Assembly: GCF_008123965.1 (NCBI RefSeq)
Contig: NZ_VSTH01000013.1
Coordinates: forward strand, 62,001-126,000
Direction: 5' to 3'
Origin: Bradyrhizobium hipponense
Lineage (GTDB): Bacteria > Pseudomonadota > Alphaproteobacteria > Rhizobiales > Xanthobacteraceae
DNA length: 64,000 bases
Position numbers and translations under genes: made by a program
Shown here: one piece after another, positions 11,095 through 19,233 of the stretch
How the letters are laid out: every line of letters begins with the position of its first letter
Numbering within the stretch: position 1 is the first letter of the stretch
Notes under the pieces: generated by a model
The model's database searches: none
What the model saw: only the letters and a program-made list of their open reading frames with translations
What the model was told of the DNA's origin: nothing

Positions 11095-14000
11095 TCAGGT
11101 TGGCCGCAGCGCCTTGGAGCCGAGGTCGAGATCGGCGACCTGCTTGTTCCGCTCGGAATCGGCCACCGCGCGATGGTCGGTCGCCAGCACCACGTAGACC
11201 GCGGGCAGCACGAACAGCGTGAACAGCGTGCCGATCGACATGCCGGCGACGACCACGAGGCCGATCGAGAAACGGCTGGCCGCGCCCGCACCGGTCGCGG
11301 TAAGGAGCGGGATCAGGCCCGTCACCATCGCCGCCGTGGTCATCAGGATCGGCCGAAGGCGGATGCGTGCGGACATCTCGATGGCCGAGCGGCGGTCGAG
11401 CCGCTCGTTGACCTGGAGCTCGTTGGCGAACTCCACCATCAGGATGCCGTGCTTGGTGATCAGGCCCACCAGGGTCAGCAGACCGACTTGGGTGTAGATG
11501 TTCATCGTCGCCATGCCGAAGAACAGCGGGATCAGTGCACCCACGATCGCCATCGGCACCGAGATCATGATCACGAGCGGGTCGCGCAAGCTCTCGAACT
11601 GCGCCGCCAGCACCAGGAAGATGATGACCAGTGCGAAGCCGAAGGTGACCGCGAGCTGATTGCCTTCCTGAACGTACTGCCTGCTGTCAGCGAGATAGGC
11701 GTGGCTGAAGCCTTGCGGCAGCTTCTTGGCCTCGCCCTCGAGGAAGTCGACCGCCGCACCGACCGTCACGCCGGGCATCGGCACCGCCGAGAACGTCGCC
11801 GAATTGAGCTGATTGTAGTGCGTCAGCGAGTTCGGGTCGGTCCTGGTATCGATCGACACCACCGTCGACAGCGGAAGCTGCTGACCGGTGTTGGTCGTCA
11901 CATAAAAGCCACCCAGCGAATCCGGCGAAAGCCGCTTGCCGCGCGGCACCTGCGGAATGACCTGGTAGGAACGCCCCTCGAGGTTGAAGCGGTTGACGTA
12001 GTTTCCGCCGAGCAGCACCGCGAGCGCGCTGCCGACGTTCTGCATGTTGATACCCAAATCCTGGGCCTTGGTGCGGTCGACCTTCACCGTCACTGTCGGC
12101 TGATTGTAGGCGAGATCGCTGTCGGAGACGATGAACATGCCGCTCTTGCGCGCGGCGTCCTTCAGCTTCTCCATCTGCTCATACACCGTCTGGAATCCCG
12201 CGGTGGAGTTGATCACCATCTGCACGGGCAGGCCGCCCGGTCCGCCCGGCAGCGGCGGCAGGTTGAACGCAAAGGCCTGCACGCCCTCGATCTTGGAGAG
12301 TTCGGCCTGCACCAGCGGCTTCAACTGGATCGACGAACGCTTGCGCTCCTCCCACGGCTTCAGCAGCATGCCGGCGATGCCGCCCTGAGGGCCGTTGATG
12401 CCGTTCAGCACGAAGCGCAGATCGGTCTCGGGAAACTTCTGGAATTTCTCGTCGAGCTTTTCGCCATAGAAATCGACATAGTCGATGTTGGCGTATTTCG
12501 GCGCTTTGGTGACCGCGAACACGATGCCCTGGTCTTCCTCCGGCGCGAGCTCCTTCGAGGTGTGCATGTAGAGGAAGCCGACCAGCCCGAGAATCGTCAC
12601 CGCGAACAGGCCGGTGATGGCCTTGTAGTCGAGCGAGCGATCGAGCCTGCGGCCGTACCACCGCGTCATGGCGCCGAACACCTTGTTGACCAGCTTTGCG
12701 AACCGGCCCTCTTCGGTGTTCTTCAAAAGCACCGAGCACATCATCGGCGACAGCGTCAGCGCGATCACGCCGGACACGATCACCGAGCCTGCGAGGGTGA
12801 AGGCGAATTCGCGGAACAGCGAGCCGGTGAGGCCGCCGAGGAAGCCGATTGGCGCGTACACGGCCGCGAGCGTGATCGTCATCGAGATGACGGGACCGAC
12901 GATTTCGCGCGCGCCCTGCAACGATGCCTGCACCGGCGTCTTGCCCTCTTCCAGATGCCGATGGATGTTCTCCACCACGACGATGGCGTCATCGACGACG
13001 AGACCGATCGCGAGCACCATGGCGAGCAGGGTCAGCAGGTTGAAGCTGAAGCCCAGCGCCAGCATCAGCGTGCAGACGCCGATCATCGACAGCGGGATGG
13101 TGACGACGGGAATGATCACCGAACGGAACGACGCCAGGAACAGGAAGATCACCACGATCACGATGATCACCGCCTCGCCCAGCGTCTTCTCCACTTCGTC
13201 GATCGACGATTGGATGAACTTGGTCGAATCGTAGGCGACCTTCATCTTCATCGACGGCGGCAAATTGCGCTCGAGTTCGGGGAACAGCGCGCGCACGCCC
13301 TTGACCAGCGTCAGCGGGTTGCCCTGCGGGGTTGCCTGCACGCCGATAAAGATCGCGTGCTCGCCGTTGAAGGCGACGCTCGCGTCCGTGCTTTGGGCGG
13401 CAAGCTCGACGGTGGCAATGTCCTCCATCCGCACGAAGCCGCCGTCCTTGGCCTTGACGATCATCTTCTTGAACTGGTTGACGTCGGTGAGACCCGTGTT
13501 CGTCGAGATGTTCGAGACGATGAGGTAGCCCTTGGTCTGGCCCGCGGCGGACTGGAAGTTGTTGGCGGCGATCGCTGCCTGGACGTCAGCCGGGGACACG
13601 TTGCGGCCAGCCATCTTCGTCGGGTCAAGCCACAGCCGCATCGCAAAGGTCTGGCCGCCGAGGATGTCGGCCGAGGCGACGCCGTCAACGGTCGACAGCA
13701 CCGGCTGCACCACGCGCGTCAGATAGTCGGAGATCGCCGAGCCCGACAGCTCCTCCGAGGAGAAGCCGAGATACATCACGGCCGTGGTCTGGCCCGTCGT
13801 CTTGGTGACGATCGGGTCGTTCGATTCCTTCGGGATCAGATATTTGACCGAGTTCGTCTTGGCCAGCACCTCGGTGAGTGCCTGGTTCGGATCGAAGTTC
13901 AGCTTGATGTAGACCTGGATCGTCGAGGTGCCGAGCACGGAGGACGAGGTGATGTAGTCGACGCCCTCGGCGGAAGCGACCGCCTGCTCGATTGGCGTGG

Positions 14001-14190
14001 TGATGAAGCCCTGGATCAGGTCGGCCGACGCGCCGGGATAGACGGTCGTGATGTTGATGACCGTGTTCGAAAGCTTCGGATATTGCCGGATCGGCAGCAC
14101 CATCGCAGCGCGCAGGCCGATCAGCAGGATCAGCAGGCTGACGACGACCGACAGGACCGGACGTTTGATGAAAATATCGGTAAGGGCCAT
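11095..14190 (-). CDS. RND multidrug efflux pump, inner-membrane subunit (AcrB/MexF-like)
   Basis: A 1031-residue RND permease with the usual 12-helix, two-large-loop layout. It begins MALTDIFIKRPVLSVVVSLLI. The proton-relay helix 4 carries the paired aspartates in GLVVDDAIVVVENIHRHLEEG. Helix 10-11 motifs (LVGLITKHGILMVEFANELQ) are also standard. It exports hydrophobic or amphiphilic compounds, driven by protons, with the adaptor encoded just upstream. No outer-membrane channel gene lies here, so a TolC-like protein from elsewhere would be needed. Length and motifs are intact. The substrate is not predictable. Confidence 0.95.
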   Translation of the reverse strand: MALTDIFIKRPVLSVVVSLLILLIGLRAAMVLPIRQYPKLSNTVINITTVYPGASADLIQGFITTPIEQAVASAEGVDYITSSSVLGTSTIQVYIKLNFDPNQALTEVLAKTNSVKYLIPKESNDPIVTKTTGQTTAVMYLGFSSEELSGSAISDYLTRVVQPVLSTVDGVASADILGGQTFAMRLWLDPTKMAGRNVSPADVQAAIAANNFQSAAGQTKGYLIVSNISTNTGLTDVNQFKKMIVKAKDGGFVRMEDIATVELAAQSTDASVAFNGEHAIFIGVQATPQGNPLTLVKGVRALFPELERNLPPSMKMKVAYDSTKFIQSSIDEVEKTLGEAVIIVIVVIFLFLASFRSVIIPVVTIPLSMIGVCTLMLALGFSFNLLTLLAMVLAIGLVVDDAIVVVENIHRHLEEGKTPVQASLQGAREIVGPVISMTITLAAVYAPIGFLGGLTGSLFREFAFTLAGSVIVSGVIALTLSPMMCSVLLKNTEEGRFAKLVNKVFGAMTRWYGRRLDRSLDYKAITGLFAVTILGLVGFLYMHTSKELAPEEDQGIVFAVTKAPKYANIDYVDFYGEKLDEKFQKFPETDLRFVLNGINGPQGGIAGMLLKPWEERKRSSIQLKPLVQAELSKIEGVQAFAFNLPPLPGGPGGLPVQMVINSTAGFQTVYEQMEKLKDAARKSGMFIVSDSDLAYNQPTVTVKVDRTKAQDLGINMQNVGSALAVLLGGNYVNRFNLEGRSYQVIPQVPRGKRLSPDSLGGFYVTTNTGQQLPLSTVVSIDTRTDPNSLTHYNQLNSATFSAVPMPGVTVGAAVDFLEGEAKKLPQGFSHAYLADSRQYVQEGNQLAVTFGFALVIIFLVLAAQFESLRDPLVIMISVPMAIVGALIPLFFGMATMNIYTQVGLLTLVGLITKHGILMVEFANELQVNERLDRRSAIEMSARIRLRPILMTTAAMVTGLIPLLTATGAGAASRFSIGLVVVAGMSIGTLFTLFVLPAVYVVLATDHRAVADSERNKQVADLDLGSKALRPT

Positions 14191-14221
14191 CGCGGCGATC
14201 TCGATTTCTTTGTCTCAAGAT

Positions 14222-14248
14222 GCGTGATCCGGCCGGGCCGGATCACGC
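14222..14248. other. Strong hairpin between adaptor and pump genes
   Basis: Perfect 12-base arms (14222-14233 and 14237-14248) with a three-base loop lie in the 68-base gap between the two efflux genes. No U-run follows on either strand, so it is unlikely to be a simple terminator. It may protect the upstream mRNA or lower read-through into the pump gene. Confidence 0.6.
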
Positions 14249-14258
14249 GAATGTATGG

Positions 14259-15449
14259 TTAGTAGCGCGGCGGCTGCGCCGGGATCTGCGGGGCCGCATC
14301 AGCGGAAATCGACACCGCCGCGCCCGATTGCAGCTTGAGCTGGCCGACGGCAACGACCTTGTCGCCCGGCTTCACACCTTTGAGGATTTCAACGCGACCC
14401 TCGACCCGGCTGCCGGTCTGCACGAAGGTGCGCACCGCGCTCAGGCTGGTCTTTCCGTCTTCTTCCTTCTTCTCGGTGATCACGAACACGGAGTCGCCGT
14501 ACAGCGTGTAGTCGACCGCCGTCTCTGGCACGGTGATCACGGCCGGCTTATCCGGCAGCACCACCGTGGTGGTCACGAACATGCCGGGCTTCAGGATCTT
14601 CTCCGGATTGGCGACGGTGGCCTGCACGCGGATGTTGCGGGTGTCGGCCGAAATCTGCGGCTCGATCGTGGTGATCTTGGCGTCGAAGGTGCGGCCCGGA
14701 TAGGCGTCGACCCTCAGCCGAACCGATTGGCCGACCTTGAGGTTGCCCGAGTCCTTTTCCGTTACCGTGAAGTTGGCCCACAGCTCCGACAGGTCGGTCA
14801 GCGATACGATGGCCGTACCGGCCGTCAGATACTGTCCGACCTCGACCTTGCGGACGCCGAGATCGCCGGAGAATGGTGCGCGCACCAGCTTCTGCGAGAT
14901 CAGCGCCTCAGTCTTGGCGATGCCGGCCTGCGCCTGGTCATAGGCCGCCTGCGCCTGGTCGACGGTCGCCTGCGGACCGAACTGGCGCGAGGCCAGCTGC
15001 TTGGCGCGGTCGAGCGACAGCTGCGCGACGGTTGCCTGCGCCTTGAAGTTGGCGAGATCGCCCTGCTCCGGCGTGTCGAACAACTGCACCAGCGGCGTGC
15101 CGGCCTCGACATGCGTGCCCGGCTCGAACTTGATCTCGGTGACGCGGCCGTTGACGTCGGCGCTGACGTCGACCTGGTGCACGGCGGCAAGACCGCCGAC
15201 CGCGGTGAGCAGGTTCGGTATGACCTCGGACTTCGCCTCGGCCGCGCTGACGGCAACCGGCGGCGGCTTGTTGTTGGCGAAGAACTGCTTGATCATCTGG
15301 CCGCGGAAATAATTGAACCAGACGAGACCACCGACGAGCACGCTCAGCAGCGTGCCCACGATGATGAACCACAGCACCGGTCGAACCGGACGCTTGGGAG
15401 CCTTGTCGATCGGTTCGCCCGAAATCTTGTGTTCGGTTACGATGTTCAT
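14259..15449 (-). CDS. RND efflux periplasmic adaptor (membrane fusion protein)
   Basis: A 396-residue adaptor that links the RND pump to an outer-membrane channel. Residues about 22-42 form one N-terminal membrane anchor (VLWFIIVGTLLSVLVGGLVWF) rather than a lipobox. The split lipoyl domain follows, with VSADVNGRVTEIKFEPGTHVEAGTPLVQL, then a coiled hairpin (about 110-160) and the beta-barrel. ATG 15449 is chosen because it follows the TetR stop by one base. The in-frame extension upstream would lie inside the TetR gene. The adaptor is co-transcribed with the regulator and the pump. Confidence 0.92.
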   Translation of the reverse strand: MNIVTEHKISGEPIDKAPKRPVRPVLWFIIVGTLLSVLVGGLVWFNYFRGQMIKQFFANNKPPPVAVSAAEAKSEVIPNLLTAVGGLAAVHQVDVSADVNGRVTEIKFEPGTHVEAGTPLVQLFDTPEQGDLANFKAQATVAQLSLDRAKQLASRQFGPQATVDQAQAAYDQAQAGIAKTEALISQKLVRAPFSGDLGVRKVEVGQYLTAGTAIVSLTDLSELWANFTVTEKDSGNLKVGQSVRLRVDAYPGRTFDAKITTIEPQISADTRNIRVQATVANPEKILKPGMFVTTTVVLPDKPAVITVPETAVDYTLYGDSVFVITEKKEEDGKTSLSAVRTFVQTGSRVEGRVEILKGVKPGDKVVAVGQLKLQSGAAVSISADAAPQIPAQPPRY

Positions 15450-15450
15450 G

Positions 15451-16152
15451 TCATGCGCTTTCTGCAATCGCCTTCTTGCCCACACCCGGCGCCAAAGCGC
15501 GGTCCAGATGCGAAGCAATTGCGGCGTCGTTAAGTCCGATACCCCTCAGGAGAAACTCACAGAGCTGGCGCTCCAGATCGTTCGCCCTGCCGTAGGCGAG
15601 GCAGGGCGTGGCCGGCAGCCTGGTCAACGCAGCCGTCATCACCGAATGATGCGCGAACCAGAACAGATTGAGCGGGTCGCCGGTACACGGTCGCGCGTCG
15701 CCGGCGGCGACCGCGCGCTCGAGCGAAGCGACGAAGACCGCGCCGATCAGCATTTCGATCTTCGCATATAGCAAACGCGCGAACTCGCCATCATCCAAAT
15801 GGCTCGTAGCCATCAATCGCAGGCGCTGGGCCTCTTCCTGATCGGGGCCGTCGGCGATATGAAGGAAATGCTGGACCATGCCGCGGATCAGTTCGACCAG
15901 GGTGACAGTCGAGGGCTCCCGTTCCAGCAGCTCCATCAGCGCCGGATCGGCCTCGCACTCATCGCTGAGAATTTCAGCGTAGAGCGCCGCCTTGGACGGG
16001 AAGTGCTTGAACAGCAAAGCCTCGGAAATAGCAGCGGCGGCCGCCACGCTCTTGGTCGTGGTGCCGGTATAACCGTGTCGGGCAAAGCAGCGCTTTGCGG
16101 CGCCGAGGATCAATTGACGCCTCAGGTCGCCCGTCATTCGCAGTGAACTCAT
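15451..16152 (-). CDS. TetR family regulator of the efflux operon
   Basis: A 233-residue TetR repressor. The DNA-binding domain (about residues 6-55) has the typical RQLILGAAKRCFARHGYTGTTTKSVAAAAAISEALLFKHFPSKAALYAEIL pattern in consecutive pieces; the rest is an alpha-helical ligand domain. I start at ATG 16152. An in-frame GTG at 16176 would put the palindromic operator inside the coding region. The gene is first in the efflux operon and presumably represses itself and the pump until a pump substrate binds. TetR-first arrangements like this usually mean autoregulation. Confidence 0.88.
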   Translation of the reverse strand: MSSLRMTGDLRRQLILGAAKRCFARHGYTGTTTKSVAAAAAISEALLFKHFPSKAALYAEILSDECEADPALMELLEREPSTVTLVELIRGMVQHFLHIADGPDQEEAQRLRLMATSHLDDGEFARLLYAKIEMLIGAVFVASLERAVAAGDARPCTGDPLNLFWFAHHSVMTAALTRLPATPCLAYGRANDLERQLCEFLLRGIGLNDAAIASHLDRALAPGVGKKAIAESA

Positions 16153-16156
16153 ATGA

Positions 16157-16172
16157 GTGAGTAAGCACTCAC
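16157..16172. promoter_or_regulatory. Palindromic operator of the TetR-RND operon
   Basis: The sequence GTGAGTAAGCACTCAC is a perfect inverted repeat with six-base arms and a four-base centre. It lies four bases before the TetR start codon. TGAGTGA half-sites of this form are common in operators of efflux-linked TetR proteins. Its position makes it the probable autoregulatory site. Confidence 0.72.
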
Positions 16173-16236
16173 CCACGCAAAAGTCAAGCTAAATGGTGCG
16201 ATGCAACCTGCGTGATGCCCCGAAATCGGCAGAAGC

Positions 16237-16905
16237 TCAGCGCGCCCCGACAATCGCAAACCCGCGGGCGCGCAGTCCGCGCCGATCCGCGTTCAACGAG
16301 CGCAGCAGGCGATCCCGCGTATCGCGCACATGGGCAGAAGCCTCGCGCGCGGCCTCTTCAGACTGTCCACTACGGATATAGCCCAGGATTCTGCGATGCT
16401 CGCTCCAGGCCTGCTCGCGCGAGGACTCGGTCCAGACCTCCAGCCAACGGGCTCGCGAGAGCCTGATCATCACCGCCTCGATGGCGGTGACGAGAAACTT
16501 GTTACCGCTGAGGCGGGCGATCTCGACATGGAAGTCGGTGCCAACCTTGTGCCACTCCTCGCGCGGCACCTCCGGCCGACAGGCATTGAGCATCTCCTCG
16601 ATGGCATCCAGATCCGGCGGCGCCGCACGAGCGCAGGCAAGCCGCACCGCGGTCACCTCAAGGGGTTCACGAAATTCAGCCAAGGCTTCGATTTCGCCGA
16701 GGTCGATCGGGGCAACGGTCCAATTCCGTCCGTCCCGCTGCACGAGGCCCTCGCCTTCCAATCTGGCCAGCGCCGCGCGAACGGGCGTGCGCGAGCTCTG
16801 GAATCGACCTTCCAGCCAGCGCTCCGTCAGACGCTCGCCGGGCCCAAGGTCGAGCGAGAGAATCATTTCTCTGAGTTGATCGTGGATCAGCAGCATCTGC
16901 GACAC
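16237..16905 (-). CDS. GntR family regulator (FCD/FadR subgroup)
   Basis: A 222-residue regulator. An N-terminal winged helix (LREMILSLDLGPGERLTERWLEGRFQSS in sequence order) is followed by an all-helical FCD ligand domain with metal-type residues in DFHVEIARLSGN, EHRRI and AHVRDT. I chose GTG 16905 because GGGAGG lies seven bases upstream (minus strand), whereas the longer frame to 17046 has no such site and overlaps the DMT gene. It is divergent from the DMT transporter, and repeated TGGTATCC motifs lie between them, so it probably controls that exporter and itself. Confidence 0.87.
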   Translation of the reverse strand: MSQMLLIHDQLREMILSLDLGPGERLTERWLEGRFQSSRTPVRAALARLEGEGLVQRDGRNWTVAPIDLGEIEALAEFREPLEVTAVRLACARAAPPDLDAIEEMLNACRPEVPREEWHKVGTDFHVEIARLSGNKFLVTAIEAVMIRLSRARWLEVWTESSREQAWSEHRRILGYIRSGQSEEAAREASAHVRDTRDRLLRSLNADRRGLRARGFAIVGAR

Positions 16906-16942
16906 GCCGATACCTCCCGTCTCCGCTCGCGATTGTGAGCTT

Positions 16943-17000
16943 TGGTATCCTTTTCTGGTATCCCATTCAACCGTTCTTTGGTATCCCAATTCGGTATTCC
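16943..17000. promoter_or_regulatory. Repeated TGGTATCC motifs in divergent promoter
   Basis: TGGTATCC occurs at 16943-16950, 16956-16963 and 16979-16986, with a degenerate CGGTATTCC at 16992-17000. The second and third extend to TGGTATCCCA, close to the palindrome TGGTATACCA. FCD-type GntR proteins often bind such TGGTAT-ACCA sites. The cluster lies between the GntR gene and the DMT transporter. Confidence 0.6.
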
Positions 17001-17017
17001 GAGGAAGGCGGTGAGGA

Positions 17018-17986
17018 ATGACGACAGCCACCGGCAGCCATGACATGTCAGATGCGGTCAGCCCCGGCCGCCCGGTCTCTGCCGCTCACAACCTCGTTGG
17101 TGTCGGCCTGGCAGCCGTAGCAGCAATGGCGTTTTCGCTGCGCGCGATCTTCGTCAAGCTTGCTTATGAGGACATGAGCGATCCCGTGACGCTGCTGGCG
17201 CTGCGGATGATCTTCTCGTTGCCGTTCCTGATTGCGGCACTTGGGCTTCATCTCCGCTCCTCAGCTGCTACAGCCCCACTCACACGACGAGACGCGCTCG
17301 CCCTCGCGGCGCTGGGTTTCGTCGGCTACTACCTGTCGAGCTTTCTCGACATGGTCGGACTGCAATTCGTGGCCGCAGGGATCGGCCGCCTGCTGCTGTT
17401 TCTGTATCCGACGATCGTGGTGATCATTTCCGCGCTGGTTCTGGGCAAGCGGATTTCGCGGCGCGAAGTCGTTGCGCTCTTGATCACTTATGCGGGCGTC
17501 GCATTGGTGCTCTCCGGCCAGTTCGACAAGCCCAACGCGAACTTCTGGCTGGGGGCTCTCCTGGTGATGCTCAGCGCAGCCACCTTCTCGATCTACCTCG
17601 TTGGCAGCGGCGAAGTCGTTGCAAGGCTCGGATCGATCCGCTTCACGGCCTACGCGACCGCGGCAGCGAGTGTCTATTGCATCGTGCAGTTCCTGCTACT
17701 GCGTCCATTGAGCGCGCTCGTGCTGCCCATTCGTGTCTACGAGCTCGCTCTTGCGATGGCACTGTTCTCGACCGTGATGCCCCTGTTCATGATGGCGGAG
17801 GCACTGCGTCGTATCGGCGCGAGCCGGGTTGCGATGATCAGCGCGCTGGGACCTGCCGCAACCGTGATCTCCGGCTATGTCGGCCTCGACGAGCGGATGA
17901 CCTGGGTGCAGACGATCGGTGGTGTCCTGATCGTGTCGGGCGTCCTTATCGTCGCCGTTCACGTCCGCAAGCTGGACAAGAAGTAG
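17018..17986 (+). CDS. EamA/DMT family transporter
   Basis: A 322-residue inner-membrane protein with about ten hydrophobic segments arranged as two EamA repeats. The first is GVGLAAVAAMAFSLRAIFVKLAYE and following helices; the second begins near FWLGALLVMLSAATFSIYLVG. This family exports small metabolites such as amino acids or nucleobases, and the substrate here is unknown. GAGGAAGGCGGTGAGGA just before ATG 17018 supplies ribosome-binding sequence. The gene is divergent from the GntR gene and converges with the thiamine-diphosphate enzyme pair. Confidence 0.88.
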   Translation: MTTATGSHDMSDAVSPGRPVSAAHNLVGVGLAAVAAMAFSLRAIFVKLAYEDMSDPVTLLALRMIFSLPFLIAALGLHLRSSAATAPLTRRDALALAALGFVGYYLSSFLDMVGLQFVAAGIGRLLLFLYPTIVVIISALVLGKRISRREVVALLITYAGVALVLSGQFDKPNANFWLGALLVMLSAATFSIYLVGSGEVVARLGSIRFTAYATAAASVYCIVQFLLLRPLSALVLPIRVYELALAMALFSTVMPLFMMAEALRRIGASRVAMISALGPAATVISGYVGLDERMTWVQTIGGVLIVSGVLIVAVHVRKLDKK

Positions 17987-17999
17987 GACCAACCGAAAG

Positions 18000-18590
18000 C
18001 TAGATCGGCAGGAACCCGAGGTCGCCGCGCAGCCGGTTGACGATGTAGGTGCCGTCGCGCGAGGGCAGTATCCGCGCCAGTTCCGCGCTATCGATCTTCA
18101 CATTGGCAAAGCGCGGCCCACCCACGACGTCATGGACGCATACGGCGAAGCTCTCGACCTCTGCCATGGTCGAGATCGCGCAGGCGTCCGCGATGCCGCA
18201 GGCCCTGGCGACGCCGACGAGATCGGCCGCCGCTGAGGTGTGGCTGATCTGGCCGCCGGTCTCGCCGTAGCACTCGTTGTCGAGCACGACGATCGACAGG
18301 TTGGGCGGCTTCTGCAGGCCGATGGTGGCGAGGCTGCCCATCCCCATCAGCATCTCGCCGTCGCCGGTGATGACCAGCACCGGCAGCTTTGGCTGCGCCA
18401 GTGCGAGCCCGAGCCCGATCATCGCGGCACCGCCCATGCCGCCCCAGAGATAGAAATTGCGCGGATGGTCGCCGGCGGCGGTGATGTCGTTGGTGGAGGC
18501 ACCTAAGCCGCCGATCGCGACGACATCCTTGCGGTCAGCCAGCAGCGTCGAGACCACCTGACGGCGGTCGAGGAGATTGGCCTTGCTCAT
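18000..18590 (-). CDS. Thiamine-diphosphate enzyme, C-terminal-domain subunit (sulfopyruvate/phosphonopyruvate decarboxylase beta-like)
   Basis: A 196-residue protein equivalent to the pyrophosphate-binding (PP) domain of thiamine-diphosphate decarboxylases. The cofactor motif runs from GDGEMLMG to LDNECYGETGG, which gives the GDG-...-N pattern. Together with the upstream 180-residue protein it forms a split enzyme like sulfopyruvate decarboxylase (ComDE), which converts a 3-substituted pyruvate to an aldehyde. Phosphonopyruvate decarboxylase is a fused relative. The actual substrate is not determined by the sequence. The two genes overlap by four bases. Confidence 0.78.
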   Translation of the reverse strand: MSKANLLDRRQVVSTLLADRKDVVAIGGLGASTNDITAAGDHPRNFYLWGGMGGAAMIGLGLALAQPKLPVLVITGDGEMLMGMGSLATIGLQKPPNLSIVVLDNECYGETGGQISHTSAAADLVGVARACGIADACAISTMAEVESFAVCVHDVVGGPRFANVKIDSAELARILPSRDGTYIVNRLRGDLGFLPI

Positions 18591-19129
18591 TTGGTGAAAA
18601 CCTTGGCGCCGATCAGGCGCTGTGACAGCAGGACGGCCGTTGGTGTCAGCGCGTTATAGGCCTGCGCTGCGGCCGCCTCTAACACCGCGGGCACCTCGGC
18701 CGCATTGGAGGCTCGCAGTACCTTGATGCCGGAGAGCTCGAACACGCCCTGCGTGGTCGATCCCATCGGCACCTGCCACGGATTGAACTCGCCCCACTCG
18801 CCACGCATGGTCACGAGGGTGAGGAACGGAAAGCGCAGGATCGGGATCAGCGACAGCATGTTGATGCAATTGCCGACCCCGCTCGACTGCATTAGCAGCA
18901 CGCCGCGCTGGCCGCCGGTCCAGGCGCCGGCCAGGAGCGCCACGCCCTCCTCCTCCGTCGTCAGCGGAATGCCCCGCATCGTGGACGATGCCAGCACGCG
19001 CTGGATCAGCGTCGAATGGCCGGCATCGGGCACGTAAGGCACCTGCCGGACGTCGTAGCGTTGCAATGTCGCGAAAATGTCGTCGGGCCAGTTCGGGGCC
19101 GTGTCGGCTGCGTCAGCGCGGGCGTGCAT
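18587..19129 (-). CDS. Thiamine-diphosphate enzyme, N-terminal-domain subunit (sulfopyruvate/phosphonopyruvate decarboxylase alpha-like)
   Basis: A 180-residue protein matching the pyrimidine-binding (Pyr) domain. The cofactor-activating glutamate lies in PLTTEEEGVALLAGAW. TMRGEWGEFNPWQVPMG is like the ComD motif near the substrate site. It is translated first, and its stop overlaps the start of the partner, consistent with equal production of the two chains. ATG 19129 starts the ORF. A divergent P450 gene lies 104 bases away. Known split enzymes of this type act on sulfopyruvate, but phosphonopyruvate or another 2-oxo acid is equally possible here. Confidence 0.78.
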   Translation of the reverse strand: MHARADAADTAPNWPDDIFATLQRYDVRQVPYVPDAGHSTLIQRVLASSTMRGIPLTTEEEGVALLAGAWTGGQRGVLLMQSSGVGNCINMLSLIPILRFPFLTLVTMRGEWGEFNPWQVPMGSTTQGVFELSGIKVLRASNAAEVPAVLEAAAAQAYNALTPTAVLLSQRLIGAKVFTK

Positions 19130-19233
19130 TTTCCTGTCCGTCGGCTACAAATCACGGAACGACTGTAGACGGACGCGCGCCTCTATCGAACAATAAAAGC
19201 GGCATATCGGCTTTAACCGGCGAGTATAACGGG

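Noticed and set aside
10978..14262. 1094-codon plus-strand ORF opposite the RND pump
   Set aside because: It is His/Arg/Asp-rich with no domain, and the minus strand encodes a complete RND protein. Such long antisense frames are common in GC-rich genes.
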